Shown here: piece by piece, positions 35,789 to 48,617 of the stretch
Layout: each line of letters starts with the position of its first letter
How positions within the stretch are numbered: the stretch's first letter is position 1
Origin: Eunapius fragilis
Lineage: Eukaryota; Porifera; Demospongiae; Spongillida; Spongillidae
Length of the DNA: 64,000 nt
Direction: 5' to 3'
NCBI GenBank assembly: GCA_963681505.1
Contig: OY811979.1
Location: forward strand, 5,894,910-5,958,909
Program-made: the position numbers and the translations under genes
The notes under the pieces: generated by a model
Seen by the model: the letters and a program-made list of their open reading frames with translations, nothing else
Databases searched by the model: none
What the model was told of the DNA's origin: nothing

Positions 35789-37987
35789 CCTTAACAGTTA
35801 ACCTATAACCTGCAATAAAAATGCTGATAATTGGATATACGGAACAAATGGCGGTCTTAATTTATTTGCGAAACGCAAATGTTCTATACTCATGTTGTAA
35901 TCACAATTACATGTCATGTTATGTTTAATGTTATCGACCTTGTCATAATCCTTGCAATGGCCTTTGTGAGTAAGTGCAGTGGTGGATGCATGACATCATT
36001 TGATTACTGTTCCCTGTCCCTTGCCCCCCACACCGCCACCTTACTTTCTGCAGTGGGGATTACGGGGCCACACCCCCACCTCTAAGCAGTGCCCTCCTGG
36101 TACACTGGCTGGCATGGATATTGTCAGGTGGGAAACAAGTGTTTACATGTTCAATGTATGTACTTGTACTTTTAAGAGTTAGGAAACAGTGAATCAGTTT
36201 ACCCCTGTGCGATGGAATCTCAGAGGGATTGTGTTTACAATTGCTTTTTCCTTGCCCCCATTTATCCACAGCACTACGGGTCCTGTGGAAGGTACTGTGA
36301 GTGGTTAAGAGGTGGGAGAGAGAGGACTATGAGGGATACAAGCTAGTTGTATGGTACCATTAGAGATAAAACGTTGATGAAGATTTTACCCATTGGAACA
36401 TTTTTTCTCCACGAAAATGTTTGATGTTACACTTTCACACTTCTGTTACAGTGTGGCAACATTGCTGTGTTTGCAACTTGCATGCAGAGTGGGAGGGTGG
36501 GTATACACAAGTGGGAGTGTTTGATGTAGTTTCTCTTTAAATTCTAGGATGTGATGGTTGAGCAGCCAGCATGTGTTGAAGATATCACATGCTGGCTGTA
36601 AAAATTGTACTGAATGGCTGTATGTAATCTTGCAGTATACTGATGTGATGTGCCCAGTTTCAAGATTGCCACTTCAAGGGTGTCTTTATCCATTCTTTGC
36701 AGTGCACTGATATTTAGTTCCTTAGTATTTATTTTATGTATGTGTGTAGTATTATTATACATGTATGTACAAGTATGTGTTTGAGTTGTATATTATGCTT
36801 GTCACAAGATTTACCACTTTATAAACTTAGAAGAAAGCACTACTTGTACACTGTATAGCAATAATATACACGAACATGTGTCATAGGGTGTTGGTAAAAA
36901 GGCCTGCATACTTACATTGTGTACACATACAGATAAGATCAAAGGCGCCAAAGTATTAAAAAGTACCGCAGCGCTGAAAAAAAAAAAAGGATTCCATGGC
37001 CGTACTCGTATACGTAAGTTTTAAGAAGAGTGCTGTAGGCATGGTAGTAACCTCTATAACGCGTTTGTCGACCAGTGTTGTATGTGCGAGACCTATACGT
37101 GTCGGGTGATTTCGCCATGCCACGAGATAGTGTCTGCATGAGATAAAACATCGCCTGCTTGCTTTGTTAGCCTAGCCCTAGGTATACTATAGTCTCTGGC
37201 CGTGAGACACCAGCTCGTTTCACGCACAAGACTGAGATGTCATAAAAAAGCGCTGGGTGGTCAGCTATGCGCAGCAATTTGCAAATGATGGTAAAATTGA
37301 TTTGCATTGAACGGGTACATGGCTCCTATGTTGATGAGGGGGACGTGCGACTGTGTTGGCGCGTATACACGGTGCTAAGCAAGAGACGCCTTTGGTTTAT
37401 CTTTACAGTCCTACGTTACATGTACAGCCAAGCAAAATTATAGCATTTAGCAGGGCATTATAATGAGTCGAAAAAGAAAACGGACAGCACCCCCCCCCCC
37501 CCCCCCCCCCCCCCAGGTTGAATCGAGCTGTCAAATGGCGCCCCCTCATCCTATCCTGGCCCCCCCCCCCCCCCCCCTCTTTCCGGGGACGCCCATGCAC
37601 TCTCAAGAACAGAACAGAGCATTTATAAAAACTCTTACAGACTTACTTAAATATAATGCTGTTTCGACTTTTATAGTAAGTTTGATCAGCCTATGATTTT
37701 TAAAAAGCAACAAATATATCGCTACCAATCAGATATATGGTAGACTGACCTAAACCTAGTCAGAGCCATCTCCCGGGCCATACTCTCCAGATCTTGCATG
37801 GCAGGTTAATCTTTTCTGTGCATTTTCTGTGTCTGTGTGTATATGTTTGACATTTTATATAATAAAAATAATAACTATGAATTTTATACCACAAATTCAT
37901 ACAACAATATACATTATACCATATAGGAATATATTGTATAAACAAGTATTTAACTATTTAGTAAACTATGTAACTATGTATGAGTCA
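35789..37987. other. Spacer with poly-C tracts
   Basis: No gene recognised. Pure C runs of about 25 (37490-37514) and 18 (37560-37577) flank a short mixed segment. Small open frames here have no domain. Confidence 0.55.
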
Positions 37988-38344
37988 ACCAACTAGGTAG
38001 AGGTCTGAGAATTTAGTACGGGGACCTGCGCTTGCAAGAAATGCTCTGGCATTCGAGCACACAAGGGAAAGGTTTAGTCTGGAATAAATGCTGTCCAGAG
38101 TGGTGGAAGTGGAGGAGTTAACCTGGACTGAAAGGCAGGAAGCAAGTTTCTTGAATGTGTTAGAGGCTAGTTGGCCCCAGGTCCCAAATGATTCAACAAC
38201 AAGGGGTATGCAATTCCAGCCTAGTTCTTCACAAATCGCTGAATTTGCTTGTATCCTTCGCTGTTCTGTGGCAAAGCTGCAGAGCCTGCTGTGTGTCCCG
38301 CTTCGGAAACTATCTTTAAAAAAAATGATAATGATCCTATGCAA
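37988..38344 (-). pseudogene. Non-LTR retrotransposon 3' end (RT C-terminal tail)
   Basis: The minus-strand peptide EEQ-type segment ATEQRRIQANSAICEELGWN, then IPLVVESFGTWGQLASNTF, and finally RLNLSLVCSNARAFLAS, matches the C-terminal tail that follows reverse transcriptase in many LINEs (PLV-x-G-x-G then RLSF-x-L-x-R-x-A). A stop and then a short CATAGTTA-type repeat follow, as in LINE 3' ends. The 5' part is absent, as expected for 5' truncation. Confidence 0.55.
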
Positions 38345-38381
38345 AATTGAGTCATAAAAATGAACTAAGTAGCTACATGCA

Positions 38382-38803
38382 GGGTTGCCGAAAGTCAGGC
38401 TGGGGTCCGGCCTGCCAGGTCGGATAAATTGATGTTATTAAACAATTTATTAAAAATTCATGGCTAACCACAAAACATTATGGTATTATTAAACAATTTT
38501 TTAAAAATTCATAGTTAACCATAAACGTAATTACCCAGTCGCCACGTTTAAAATTCATAGCTAAATTAACTGCGTGCCTAAGGACTAAGAATGACTAATA
38601 ATTTCTGTAATCTGTAATTTGTAAATTGTAACCATTACCAGCTGATTATAATAACTATATTACTATATATAGCTATAGACATCGCAAAATGAATTAATAA
38701 TTTGTGGGTGGATCCCAGCCTGCTGGCCTGTCAGGTCATGGTCCGGCCTGCCAAGCTAAGCTAAATGTCCGGCCTGGCAGACCGGACTGGCCTTCGGCAA
38801 CCC
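38382..38803. mobile_element. MITE with GGGTTGCCGAA ends
   Basis: Left end GGGTTGCCGAAAGTCAGGC, right end GGCCTTCGGCAACCC. Internal GGTCCGGCCTGCC occurs near both ends in inverse arrangement, with an AT-rich centre in which an about 60-bp ATTAAACAATTT unit is repeated. No coding capacity. Confidence 0.75.
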
Positions 38804-39797
38804 AGGTTACATGTACTAAAACATGTGAATGATCGTTTGGCTTTACCTGTGGAGGAAATCTGCAAACCCATGCATCCCAGAAAAACTGCCTTATTATTGC
38901 AATACATAGATCCTGTAATTCTCATAATTGTGGGGGGGGGGGGGGGGGGGTGGCGCTTTCTGGACGAGGTGGGGTACAATGGGTGGGCAGGGCACGCCTA
39001 CTCCCAGCTAGGGGCTCCCCCATGCGGGTCACGGGGGAAAAGCCCCAGCCGCTTTGCAACTTTCGCACTTTTCAAGTCACAATAGATAGCATATAATTGC
39101 GTAGAATTAGAAACATGCTAAGATAAAATACACTGCTTCCAGACCTACTTTCATTATCGATATACAGTATCCGCTAGATAAATAGATCAGGATATTTAAC
39201 TACATCCTGTGGGCTGGGACATTTCTACTGCTATCGGAAGAATCGTTGCCTAGTGTAGTGATCATTATAGTGTAAGAAGCCCCTGTAAATGATGCAGCAA
39301 CGAAGCTAGTTTCATTTTCCATTTTTCTACTACGTTTTGTGTAGTGTATTGAGCATGAAAAGCACTGAGCTTACAGTGCTACACTGTACCTAAGAACTTT
39401 ATAATTTGTCTTCATTTGCAGTTGGAAATTGTCCTTGTTCATGCCTTTTTCATCCATGGAAATGGTACGTTTTTATGACAATAATAAGTAGGTCCTCAAA
39501 CCTTAAGAGTTCTCATGGCTTGCATACTTATAATAAAAGCATGTGTGTGTCAGTCCATGCCCCCTACTAACATCTGCTGGACTTGTTTTATGTTGATTGT
39601 GGGCACTTCAATAATGATTGCTGCATTAGTTAAAAATGAATATAAGTGTGCACCTCTATACTAATTACATATAATGTGAGTTCTGTTACTTCAGATGTCT
39701 AACTAATGCTTGTGTGTGAAAACACTATTGCAAGTTGTTTTGTACTACAATTTGTTTAAACTGTCAGTTCAATTACTCAAGATGTTATTAACTTCAG
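38804..39797. other. Spacer upstream of the Ig/FN3 fragment
   Basis: G run of 19 at 38932-38950. A short AG...GT bounded piece at about 39421-39464 could be an upstream exon of the neighbouring gene, but this is not supported by frame. Confidence 0.4.
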
Positions 39798-40972
39798 GTT
39801 GCTGTCAACTGCAACCATTCTCTCTCAGTTCCTACTCATGTCCTGGAACTAACATCACCTACACCTGTGTTATCAGCTTAAGTAATAGTAGTCCTACCGT
39901 AACAACCTGGATTGGATCAGCCTTTCAGTGTCCCTCTACAAACTCTATCTCACTACTCCAGAAAACACCTGGAGGAATCCAACCGTTCACCCCAGTGTCA
40001 TGTGGCAGTCTCTCTGCTGTGACAACAAATATCTCCACTGATGGAACATGCTACACATCTGTCCTAACCATTCCTGCTGTTCGGGCTCTGAATGGGACCA
40101 CTGTTGTATGTGTGGATGGTACTGGAGCTGTAGTGGGAAATGATACCCTGAAGATAATAAGTGAGATTTGTACCATGTTCCCACCATTAAATGCATGGCC
40201 TCACATGCATTTATAAATATATGGGACAGTGTCCAGCAAAATCACCCTTGTGAGTTTTAAAATTTATCACCATATCGAGCAAAGCAGTATATCATCTCTC
40301 TATACAACATGCGAAAATGGATTTTTAACAATTTTTGTACAAAATTCAAAGTCATAGTTGAATTATGCTAGACACTGTCTCGCATACACATAAGGGGCAG
40401 TGCAAGAGAAATTTGGGCTTATGTAGGATTTTGAGACAATTCCAAGACAACTAAAAGAAAGTAATGCTTGCCATTGAAATGTATGGCTAATTAATAATTC
40501 AGTGCTTTGTGTAGCTCTAGGATATACTATCCAATTTTGGATGTGTAAGATTTGTTTTGTAGAGAGCGCTATCCTGTATCCTAAATTTGAAAACTTTAAC
40601 AGCCCAATTTTCTCTTGCACTGCCCCATATATGCATTCACATAAACCTTATTCACAGTCATGATGCTGTCACTATGCGTCATGGCCTTATGTGATGGTCT
40701 TATGGTATTACCACAGCTTTGCCAGGAATGACCTCCAATGTCCAAACATCCATGGTGTGCACCAACTCTCTGGCCCTCCAATGGACCCCAGCTACTAGTG
40801 GTACCAGCTACACCATTAGCCTCACCAACACCACCATACTGGTTACAAACTTAACCAACATCTCCATTGAAGGTCTTATTGATGGTTCAAACTACACGAT
40901 CAGTATTGCAGCCATCAACTGTGCTGGATCCAGCAACAGCAGTAGTGTCAGTGTGCAGACATGTGAGTGCTA
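39798..40972 (+). CDS. Ig-like plus fibronectin type III protein, partial
   Basis: Exon 39798-40160 encodes an Ig-like module with paired Cys and many N-x-T/S sites (YSCPGTNITYTCVISLSNSS, ending in TVVCVDGTGAVVGNDTL). It ends in phase 1. Exon 40717-40972 completes that codon and encodes one FN3 domain (LALQWTPATSGTSYTISL, then GLIDGSNYTISIAAINCAG), again phase 1 at both ends, typical of shuffled FN3 exons. This predicts an extracellular or membrane receptor. No signal peptide, transmembrane segment, start or stop was found, and no further FN3 exon is seen downstream, so the gene is incomplete here. Confidence 0.65.
40394..40626. mobile_element. MITE in the Ig/FN3 intron
   Basis: Terminal inverted repeat of about 25 bp beginning GGGGCAGTGCAAGAGAAA and ending in its complement at 40626. 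Flanks share ATA-type sequence. 233 bp, non-coding, lying wholly inside the intron 40161-40716. Confidence 0.75.
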
Positions 40973-42314
40973 TGTATACGTGTGCATTTACTTGTGGTGT
41001 GCATGTGTGTGTGGGGGGGGGGGGGGACAAGGTACAAACCAGGTCTCCTTCTCTCTGGTGTGTGGAGGGAAGAGGCCAGATCTGTGGGGGGAAAAGAGCA
41101 TGAATTGATACCATAGGAAGAAGGAGAATATCATTGCCCCACACACATCATACGCCAATGACGAGGTCTTGTTTGATCTTTACCAAGCTTGATTATAGAA
41201 TACATGAATTGGAAGACTATTTGATCATTTGTAGTACAGAAAACACCTGTTTTTGATAGTGACTTCGTGCGCGATGGCCTTAACAATACCACAAGGCAAT
41301 AGCTCTTGTGCAGCAGCTAATAGTTAGACCACATAACACCTAGCAGAGTTGGGACAGAAATAAATAAGCGGACGCCTATCTGTGCCCATAACTAGGGGGA
41401 CCATTCGGGGGCCATCGCAGATGATCACTTGTGGTCGTTGGTCGTCTCCTTGACACACTGGCGTCCAAATAGAGCCAGTTCCTCTGACAGTTCAGCCACT
41501 CCTCCTGCTTGTTAGAAAAGATTAAAACTACATAGGTATACACATGCACACACACACAAGGGTGCATGTGTGAGTGTGCTTTGTATGTACATATAGTGTG
41601 TGTGCTTTTGTGTGTACGTATAAGGAAGTCCCGAAGTTTCAAAAATACTCATTTTTTTTCTACACTGGAGTGGTTTGCGCTGTGATGTGAAATTTGAATT
41701 TGTTTGATTTTTTTTTCCAAACTTTTTTGGATGAAAAATAATAATGAAAGTTCGAAATGCAGTTGCTATGTCTTGACTCTGGAGCATCTTTGCAACTTTT
41801 TATAATGGAATCTAAATGATGTTGTATAAATTAACATTTGCATAATTTATAAGCAGGTACATATCTTTAAAGCATACCTGAGAGAGAGAAAATCACAAAA
41901 ATATGTATAGCTAACTTTGTACGTCGCAAATTACTATTTTAAATTTTCAATGAGATCTTAGTTGGAGGAACGTCAAAGGGTTCTTGGCAGCAACAAAGGA
42001 ATTTGCAGAGAAGGCAGCCATGGAGACCGGCGAGTTGCCTTATTGGAAGGGGATGACGGGTAGAAAGATGCTCGGGTTGTTGCACCCACTCCAGCAGAGT
42101 ATGACGACTAAGATGATTATGATGTATTACCATTTCTGCATACATGTACATGCATATCTGTTTCATATATTATTGCCCAGTCATGAAAAAAAAATGCAAT
42201 TGAATATGGGGTATAAATAAATGCAGTTCATGTGTACATAAGTGTGTGTTAAGCTTGATTGGAGTATCCAAAGGCACAGTGGTGGCTACAGGTATGTGGC
42301 AGTATGTCGGTGAG
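40973..42314. other. Spacer between Ig/FN3 fragment and T-box gene
   Basis: G run at 41018-41031 and TG/CA-rich sequence at 41530-41620. No exon recognised; the T-box 3' UTR must lie at the right end. Confidence 0.5.
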
Positions 42315-45064
42315 CTAGTGGCTGTTGAAGTCCTGCTTGTGTGTGATGTAATAGTTGGGCCAGGGCCAACAGCAGGGGAGAGGTTGTGTTGAAGGTGGAA
42401 GTTTACTAGAAGACCCTTGTGGCGCCTCCAGGTCTGCTTCTGGTAGCTTGTCAAGACCAGGTGGTATCCAGAGAGGATTGTGACAGAAGTGCATCAGAAG
42501 AGGGACAGAGCTCTGTGGTGAAGTCTGGGGACTTGTATGCATTAGGGAGCTGCTGTTTTCCTTCTCCCGAAACCCTTTAGCGAAAGGGTTGTTATCAATC
42601 TTCATTTGAGTAAGCTGATTGAAGAATTCATACATGCATTAATATGATACATGTAACAAGTGCTTACTGCATTATTTTGATAAGACGTTACGGCGATGAA
42701 TGTGGTTTCTGGAAATCTCACGCTAGTGGCCGGTGAGTCCTCTGGCTTTATAACAATCTCTATAACATACCTATGCATAGTATGCACTAATAGCTGCGGG
42801 AAAATTAACATCAGTGCGCATGCGTAAACCCGCTGTCAGTACTCACATCTCCGTGCGGGCTGACTGGATTGTGAGATATCTTAACGTTCTTGAAGTTGAT
42901 TTGCTTTTTCATCCAGCAGTCACCCGTGGATGTTCTTGGATCTCTAGAGTTGGGATGCACATATATGTGTTTTGTCTCTTTGTGTAAAATATCAGATTTC
43001 CCGACTGGTATCCACGTAAAGTTGAGATATTTGTAACGGTAGTCGTCAGTGGGCACGAGACGAAGTGACATCTCATAAGTTACCCTGGGATTCAGCCCCT
43101 TAACGCTCACACAAAGAGGTGGAAACAGGCGCCTGTCAGTATATAGAGGGAGAGACTAATTGACAAGTAATAAAAACATTCTCTACACGAGAAGGTTGGT
43201 GGTATATAGGAATCAAAGGTGAGATGGTGGTGTAAAAAGCAAGGGAACAAGGCTTTTGATTGAAAAGGAAAAATGAAATACATGTAGACCTATATTAGCC
43301 GCATGTTGTCATATTTTAATGTGCGTGCTAATATAGGTCTATTTCATTTTTCCTTTTCAATCAAAAGCCTTGTTCCCTTGCTTTTTACACCACCATCTCA
43401 CCTTTGATTCCTATATACCACCAACCTTCTCGTGTAGAGAATGTTTTTATTACTTGTTTCCTAAATTTTTCTGGTGCATTTGGTATTGTACTTAGTTCTT
43501 GAAACGCATAGAATAAGGTAGCATAAACGTCAACTTGCGCGATCATGACAGGTTTATATTAGAATATGCAATTCTGTTGAGGTGTGTACCAAATATTACA
43601 CTAGTCCCCAGACTATCTCCATTGAGGAGCAAAGGATTGATAAAGGTTAAAAACGAAGCCATATAATACAAAGAATAAATGCACTCTAAGTAAACTGATC
43701 TCACGCTATAAACCATGCACCACAATACATGACCAAATTGACGTAAGCAACTTTGGCGTTATACACACATTTCAAACAGCGCATATTACTGTAAAACGGA
43801 GAGACGCAGTATCTCTACCGCTGTAACTAAACTATTCCTTCCATTTTAGCGATATACCATATGCATGCTTATAATTTATCGATCCAACATTTATCGATGC
43901 CGTATAAACGTACCTTTGGGTGGTCGTTTTGTTGTTCCTTTCGGTACCGCGCTTGACATACGCACGTTTGACAGATCTGGCAGCATCTGGATCTTTCCAC
44001 TTTTATATGCTCGAGTGGAATCAGAATTGTCCTCATGAGATTATATGGTAAAACCATCGAATTTGATAACGCTGGTTATATTATACTGGTGCGTCATGAA
44101 CATTGTGATAGCTGATGTAATGTGCTATTTGTAGATCAACACCAAATAAGGTACTACTCGCTTCAGCCAATTGCCTGATCGGTTAGGCGTCTAACAGATA
44201 CCTGAAGATAACATGCGGACACATCCTGAAGCGATTGGTACACATGGCGTGCTTTACAAACGTTCCTGTCGTGAGTTATACTCTCCGGAAGGAAGAAGAA
44301 GAAGAAGAAGACGACGACGAAGGAGAAATTTTAGGTGGGACTGGGTACGGACGATGGGGACGAGTATTTTTGTTCTCTAAAAGTACACTGTCTTATGACA
44401 TATGTATGACGCAGAACTGTTCTCCTTTTTGATATTGCTCGATTGCCACTAAAAGCGAAGTGACCCGACTCTTGGCTGTCCCGCTAGACGCGAGTGACGT
44501 TTTTTTAATGACATTCATGATACTGCAGGATTCCTATATGGAACCTACTCGCGTAGGTTCCGATTAACGCGAGACAATTAAACACTAATTCAAAACAAGA
44601 ACCAAAGATCCTTAGGCCTACATATGAGTTCAACATGTAGAAACGGCTTACCGCCCAGCCTTGGTAACAATCATTTCGTTGCCTGCAGCATTAAACGACT
44701 CCCACAGCTCTCGGTCAACGAGAGTCACATGCGGCTTCTCCACTTGCGACTGGTCCACTCCTTCGTGTTCCGATGGAGTAGGAGGCTCGTAGAAGTATGT
44801 CTCGCGCTTACTCGCACAGGGTCTCGGGGCAGAACTCTTCAGCGCTGCAGGCGGCATCGGCTTGTAACTGCGGTAGGTCTCGTCCTTATCGCTGTCCCTA
44901 CAACTGGAGGGACTATCGGACAGCGTCGGATAATGTTCCTGCATCCTTCCGGATCCCAACAGCGACATCAGGGTCACCGTAGAAGTAGTCCCGCCGTACC
45001 CGTACCCGAAGCCCGTGTAGCTGTAAGGTGGCGGAGAGTCGAATATGGGACCGAGAGACTGCAT
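42315..45064 (-). CDS. T-box transcription factor, four exons
   Basis: Exons 45064-44652, 43132-42847, 42793-42668 and 42614-42315 join with consistent phases into 1,125 nt: 374 aa plus TAG. The T-box runs from about residue 113 (VTLVDRELWESFNAAGNEMI) through GRRLFPPLCVSVKGLNP, YVHPNSRDPRT, WMKKQINFKNVKI and FIAVTSYQN to NNPFAKGFRE. The half-site-contact elements are recognisable, so DNA binding is expected. The region matching the usual LNSLHKYEP is divergent (LLVHTMHRYVIEI) and the C-terminal tail is short and Ser/Pro-rich. It probably acts as a nuclear developmental regulator. Subfamily is unclear; it is not an obvious Brachyury. Intron 1 (1.5 kb) holds a foldback MITE. Confidence 0.92.
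43163..43457. mobile_element. Long-armed foldback MITE in T-box intron 1
   Basis: Almost perfect inverted repeat with arms of about 140 bp, from ACAAGTAATAAAAACATTCT to the complementary end, and a loop of only about 20 bp around 43308. The arms contain GGTGTAAAAAGCA and TAATATAGGTCT, shared with the elements at 33395 and 47930. Confidence 0.9.
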
Positions 45065-45129
45065 TTCCTTTGGGTTTGATTAATAAAGTGCTAAGAAAAG
45101 AATGATGCTATAAACTGCGAATCAGCTGG

Positions 45130-45137
45130 TTATATAG
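45130..45137 (-). promoter_or_regulatory. TATA box of the T-box gene
   Basis: TATATAA on the minus strand about 65-73 bases upstream of the ATG at 45064. That would place the start site about 35-45 bases before the ATG. An adjacent CAGCTG E-box lies at 45123-45128. Confidence 0.5.
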
Positions 45138-45743
45138 TCGAGGGCCGTTCATAAAATTACGTCACGCCAAAGGGGGTGGAGGGGGGTTTACATTTTGAAT
45201 AAAAATTCATTGCCGCGGTCTAGCATGCCATTGCATGCATGCTATGACAACTGGGAAAGCGCGCATTAAAATGTATAGCAACTACCGCAGACAAGATCCT
45301 GAGGTATTGGAATAGGAGCTGGAGTGTGTATCATGGAATGGAAACTGGAGTTTAGTATGTGGAATGGAATCTGGGAAGTTCAGTATTGAATAGAAAATGT
45401 TGTGGATTGTACTGTTGTGCATGTATTATCTACATTCATGGGGGGGGGGGGGGGGGGAACAAGCTATGGTATCAATACAATTATTTTCCCCAGGCCTTTT
45501 AGCAATCACCAGAGTGTTTAGTGTTTCAGGCTTCTTTACACAACACTGCTGCAGGTCCAGTGTCCCTTACATCAGAAACCCTGTGTCACGATGGGACAGA
45601 CATGCATCACAAGTCATAGCCAGGAGGTCAGAGAGTGTGCAATGGGAGGGGAGGGGTAGTCCATATTAACATTGAGCCTAGGAGCGATAACCCTGAACTT
45701 CTGCATGTAGTTCTTTGGACAATCCTCCCTGACCGGTGCCTTG

Positions 45744-45911
45744 GTTAACATTTGGGCAGCAGCTAGATCCAATCATGGTCATGCCGAGCTGGTCTACAGG
45801 GACAAAAGTAACCACAGCAACAGTGCGTTGCTCAAATGATTGGTGGATGTTCTGACGAAATTACCGCTTGTGCATTTGTGTGAAACATTCATGCAGACTT
45901 GCTCAGCATAG
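45744..45911 (+). pseudogene. Unidentified exon-like fragment with in-frame TGA
   Basis: The frame reads VNIWAAARSNHGHAELVYRD, then KSNHSNSALLK, a TGA at 45837, then LVDVLTKLPLVHLCETFMQT and a stop. The amphipathic helical pattern looks like a conserved protein rather than random sequence, but I cannot name the family. It is probably a relic. Confidence 0.3.
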
Positions 45912-47237
45912 GCTTAAATGCAGTGTATGGAATGGTTAGATTTTGGTTAGATTTTGTTAGCCATGATCCTCATATGCTCTGCTTGCTTTGCCAAGAGTAC
46001 CTGGTTTTTATAAAATATAAAAAGGCATGCTCTTTATATAATTTAATTTGTGGACGTCCGTGGACCACCTACACAATTGCTACCAAGGTGAGCACAGGGT
46101 TCCCAGACCTTCATTCAGTTCTTACTTCTTGGGATGGAGGGGGGGAGGTGGGGGGCGGAGGGGCGGCGGAGTTTGTGTGGTCGTGTTTGTGCTGTCCACA
46201 TCTCAAGGCACAATGTATATTTATGTGCCCAGTGTGTACTCAATTAAAATAGCACCTGATTCTGATTTGTCAAAACGTAATGTGGGATATGTGTATCATT
46301 TTGGGGTTGTTTGTATATAATGTACACTGCAAAGGTGTGATGTACAGGTTTTAATAACTATTGTTGGTATCAAGTATTAATGTGAACTGTTAAGTGCATC
46401 CTATCACTGCAAAAATCTTTCATGCGTCCATAGCCCATGCTGTTGCAATTTTTGTAGCTGTTGTGTTCTAAAATAACTTATGCAAGTAATTTGTAAATCA
46501 ACACTTACATATTCAAGATTTTTAGGTAGTTTTTCCATCAGGAATAATTTGATTGAAAATACCATTGCACCCCTTATCAATACTATTGGTTATTAAAGTA
46601 CTCCAAATAATAAATAACTCAGCCACCATGTTATTAATATAAAGCCATCATCTTTTTTGTGACAATTATCTCCTGAAGGTCTGCTCCATGGTCATTAACG
46701 GTTAACAGAACAGTTCAGAATACTACCGTTAGCACAATGTCCTTCTTTAGTAGTACCATTGTCACCCAGATAGGCAACTTCGATTCTCCATCAACACTCC
46801 ACCTTAGCTCCTCCTCCCGACCACACCCATCTTGATCAGCTGTAGACGGCTGTGGAGTGGGCACAACTATAGACAGCGGACACTACTAGGGCAGGTTGAA
46901 GATATGCAGAACATGGTTGATGAGCTGTATCTACCAGTTATTTATTCTTTCGTATGCATGGTGATCAAACATTAAACTGTATACATTACTGCCCTGTGTT
47001 ATGAATGAACATTACTTTTTCTTGTCATAATATTATTTTACCAATAACAAGAGATATTACTCTTGGGCATGATTCAGCTATGCATCGACAGGCTGTTTTG
47101 TTGGTGGTAGTGGTGATAGATGGTTGACTGGTACCCAACCACATTCCCCTTCTGTTTGCACGTACACACTCATATACACACACCACTCCATCCCCTGACA
47201 GGAACCTGAGAATGAGATTCTCAAAGACTACATTCTT

Positions 47238-47380
47238 ATGTGCCTACCAGAGAATAGTTAGTACCAGCATGTGCCTAACCAGTGAATAGTTAGTATATCC
47301 ATGTGCCTACCAGTGAATAGTTAGTATATCCATGTGCCTACCAGTGAATAGTTAGTATGTCAATGTGCCTAACCAGTGAA
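47238..47380. repeat. 31-bp minisatellite
   Basis: About four units of GTGCCTACCAGTGAATAGTT plus AGTATATCCAT with small variants. Confidence 0.85.
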
Positions 47381-47929
47381 TATGGGGAACCATGAGGGAG
47401 GGGTGAAAGCTGCCTGATTCAGGCACTGCTGGACACAATTCAGATAATTGGCTAATACGGTATACCTTTTGAATGGTTTAAAATAATTTACTTTTAGTGC
47501 TCATTATAAATCGTACTTTTTGTGACCCACATTTCGTGCCTATTTCAAGTCACACTTTTAGATGATTTGATCACATTAAGAAGACAGATCAAGAAGCATA
47601 TTTACAAAAATTAGAACAACTGAATTGCACAGCACTCAGGCTGAAGTTCTGAATATTGATTTTGTTGAGGTCCCAGGCCACTCTGTCAGTCTTTTTACTT
47701 GTTGTTTAGCCCCCTCATGTATCACTGTGAGACCATGCATGTGCACTGTGCTAATGTTGGTCACTAGATTAGCTATATATCCCCAGATATACACTGCACA
47801 CACACCCTCATCAACATCCATCATCACCTATTTTATGTGGTGCATTAATAGCAGCTTCACCTTTGAAAAATGACAAGCTAAGTGTTCCTCAGAGAAACTA
47901 GCATGTTTTGTGTATTTCAGTTAGGCTCT

Positions 47930-48105
47930 AAAATTGAAATAGGCCTATCTTTAGCCCATTACTCAGACATGCACGGTTATAATGTGAGTGTGCTAAATAT
48001 AGGCCTATTTCAGTCAAATTTCTGTCACTCTTGTTTTCGTGCTTTTTACACCAATCCTATATAACAACAACTTTCTTGTTAGAGAATGTTTTTATTTACT
48101 TGTTT
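47930..48105. mobile_element. Foldback MITE fragment
   Basis: TTGAAATAGGCCTAT at the left pairs with ATAGGCCTATTTCAG at about 48001; right arm continues with GTGCTTTTTACACC and GAATGTTTTTATTTACTTGT, as in the 43163 element. The left outer arm is missing. Confidence 0.65.
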
Positions 48106-48115
48106 CATAAGTTTT

Positions 48116-48275
48116 TGTAGTAGTGCTGCTTCTGCTGGTGGTGGGGGTAAGGCTAGTGGTGGTGGTGGGAGTAGTGCTGCTTCTGCTGGTGGTGGGGGTA
48201 AGGCTAGTGGTGGTGGTGGGAGTAGTGCTGCTTCTGCTGGTGGTGGGGGTAAGGCTAGTGGTGGTGGTGGGGTGG
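48116..48275. repeat. 51-bp GGT/GCT-rich tandem repeat
   Basis: Three units of AGTAGTGCTGCTTCTGCTGG plus a GGTGGGGGTAAGGCTAGT half. As the period is a multiple of three, it reads as a Gly/Ser/Ala repeat on the plus strand, with no start or gene context. Related sequence recurs at 60100-60340. Confidence 0.9.
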
Positions 48276-48319
48276 GAGTAGTGCTGCTTCTGCTGGTGGT
48301 GGGGGGCAGGGGGCAGTGC

Positions 48320-48522
48320 AGCTAGTGCTGGTGGTGGGAGCAGTGCAGCAAGTGCTGGTAGAATGTTTTTATTTACTTGTTCAGTTCATAAGTTTATTTT
48401 CTCCTCAGATGTTCATATCAGAATCGTAGTGAATAATCAAACGTTGGAAAGGTTAAGAATTAAGGACGATCCACGTCCACCCCTGACTTTATCTCTTAGT
48501 GCAATAACTAATTAACTTTAAA
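48320..48522. repeat. Dispersed repeat, copy A
   Basis: About 200 bp, nearly identical to 59327-59528 and in the same orientation. It includes GAATGTTTTTATTTACTTGT (the end motif of the foldback MITEs) and a block ending AACTAATTAACTTTAA. Confidence 0.9.
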
Positions 48523-48617
48523 TACAGTTTAAGGTACTTAAACCTAGTTAACCGACCACCACGCCTCATTACCAAGACAATCACGTGAGACGTGAAACGC
48601 ATGCGCAGTCAGTAGTG

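Larger units (their letters stand above)
45138..47929. other. Long spacer
   Basis: No complete gene. G run at 45440-45457. Open pieces between 45480 and 45660 are not recognised. Remaining sequence is AT-rich and single copy apart from the features listed separately. Confidence 0.5.

Noticed and set aside
45138..45660. Gene between T-box promoter and 45.7 kb
   Set aside because: Open frames are short, lack splice-supported borders and show no domain.
48086..48325. Gly/Ser/Ala-rich silk-like or adhesive protein
   Set aside because: It is a 51-bp GGT/GCT repeat with no splice sites, signal peptide or gene context; related non-coding repeats occur at 60 kb.
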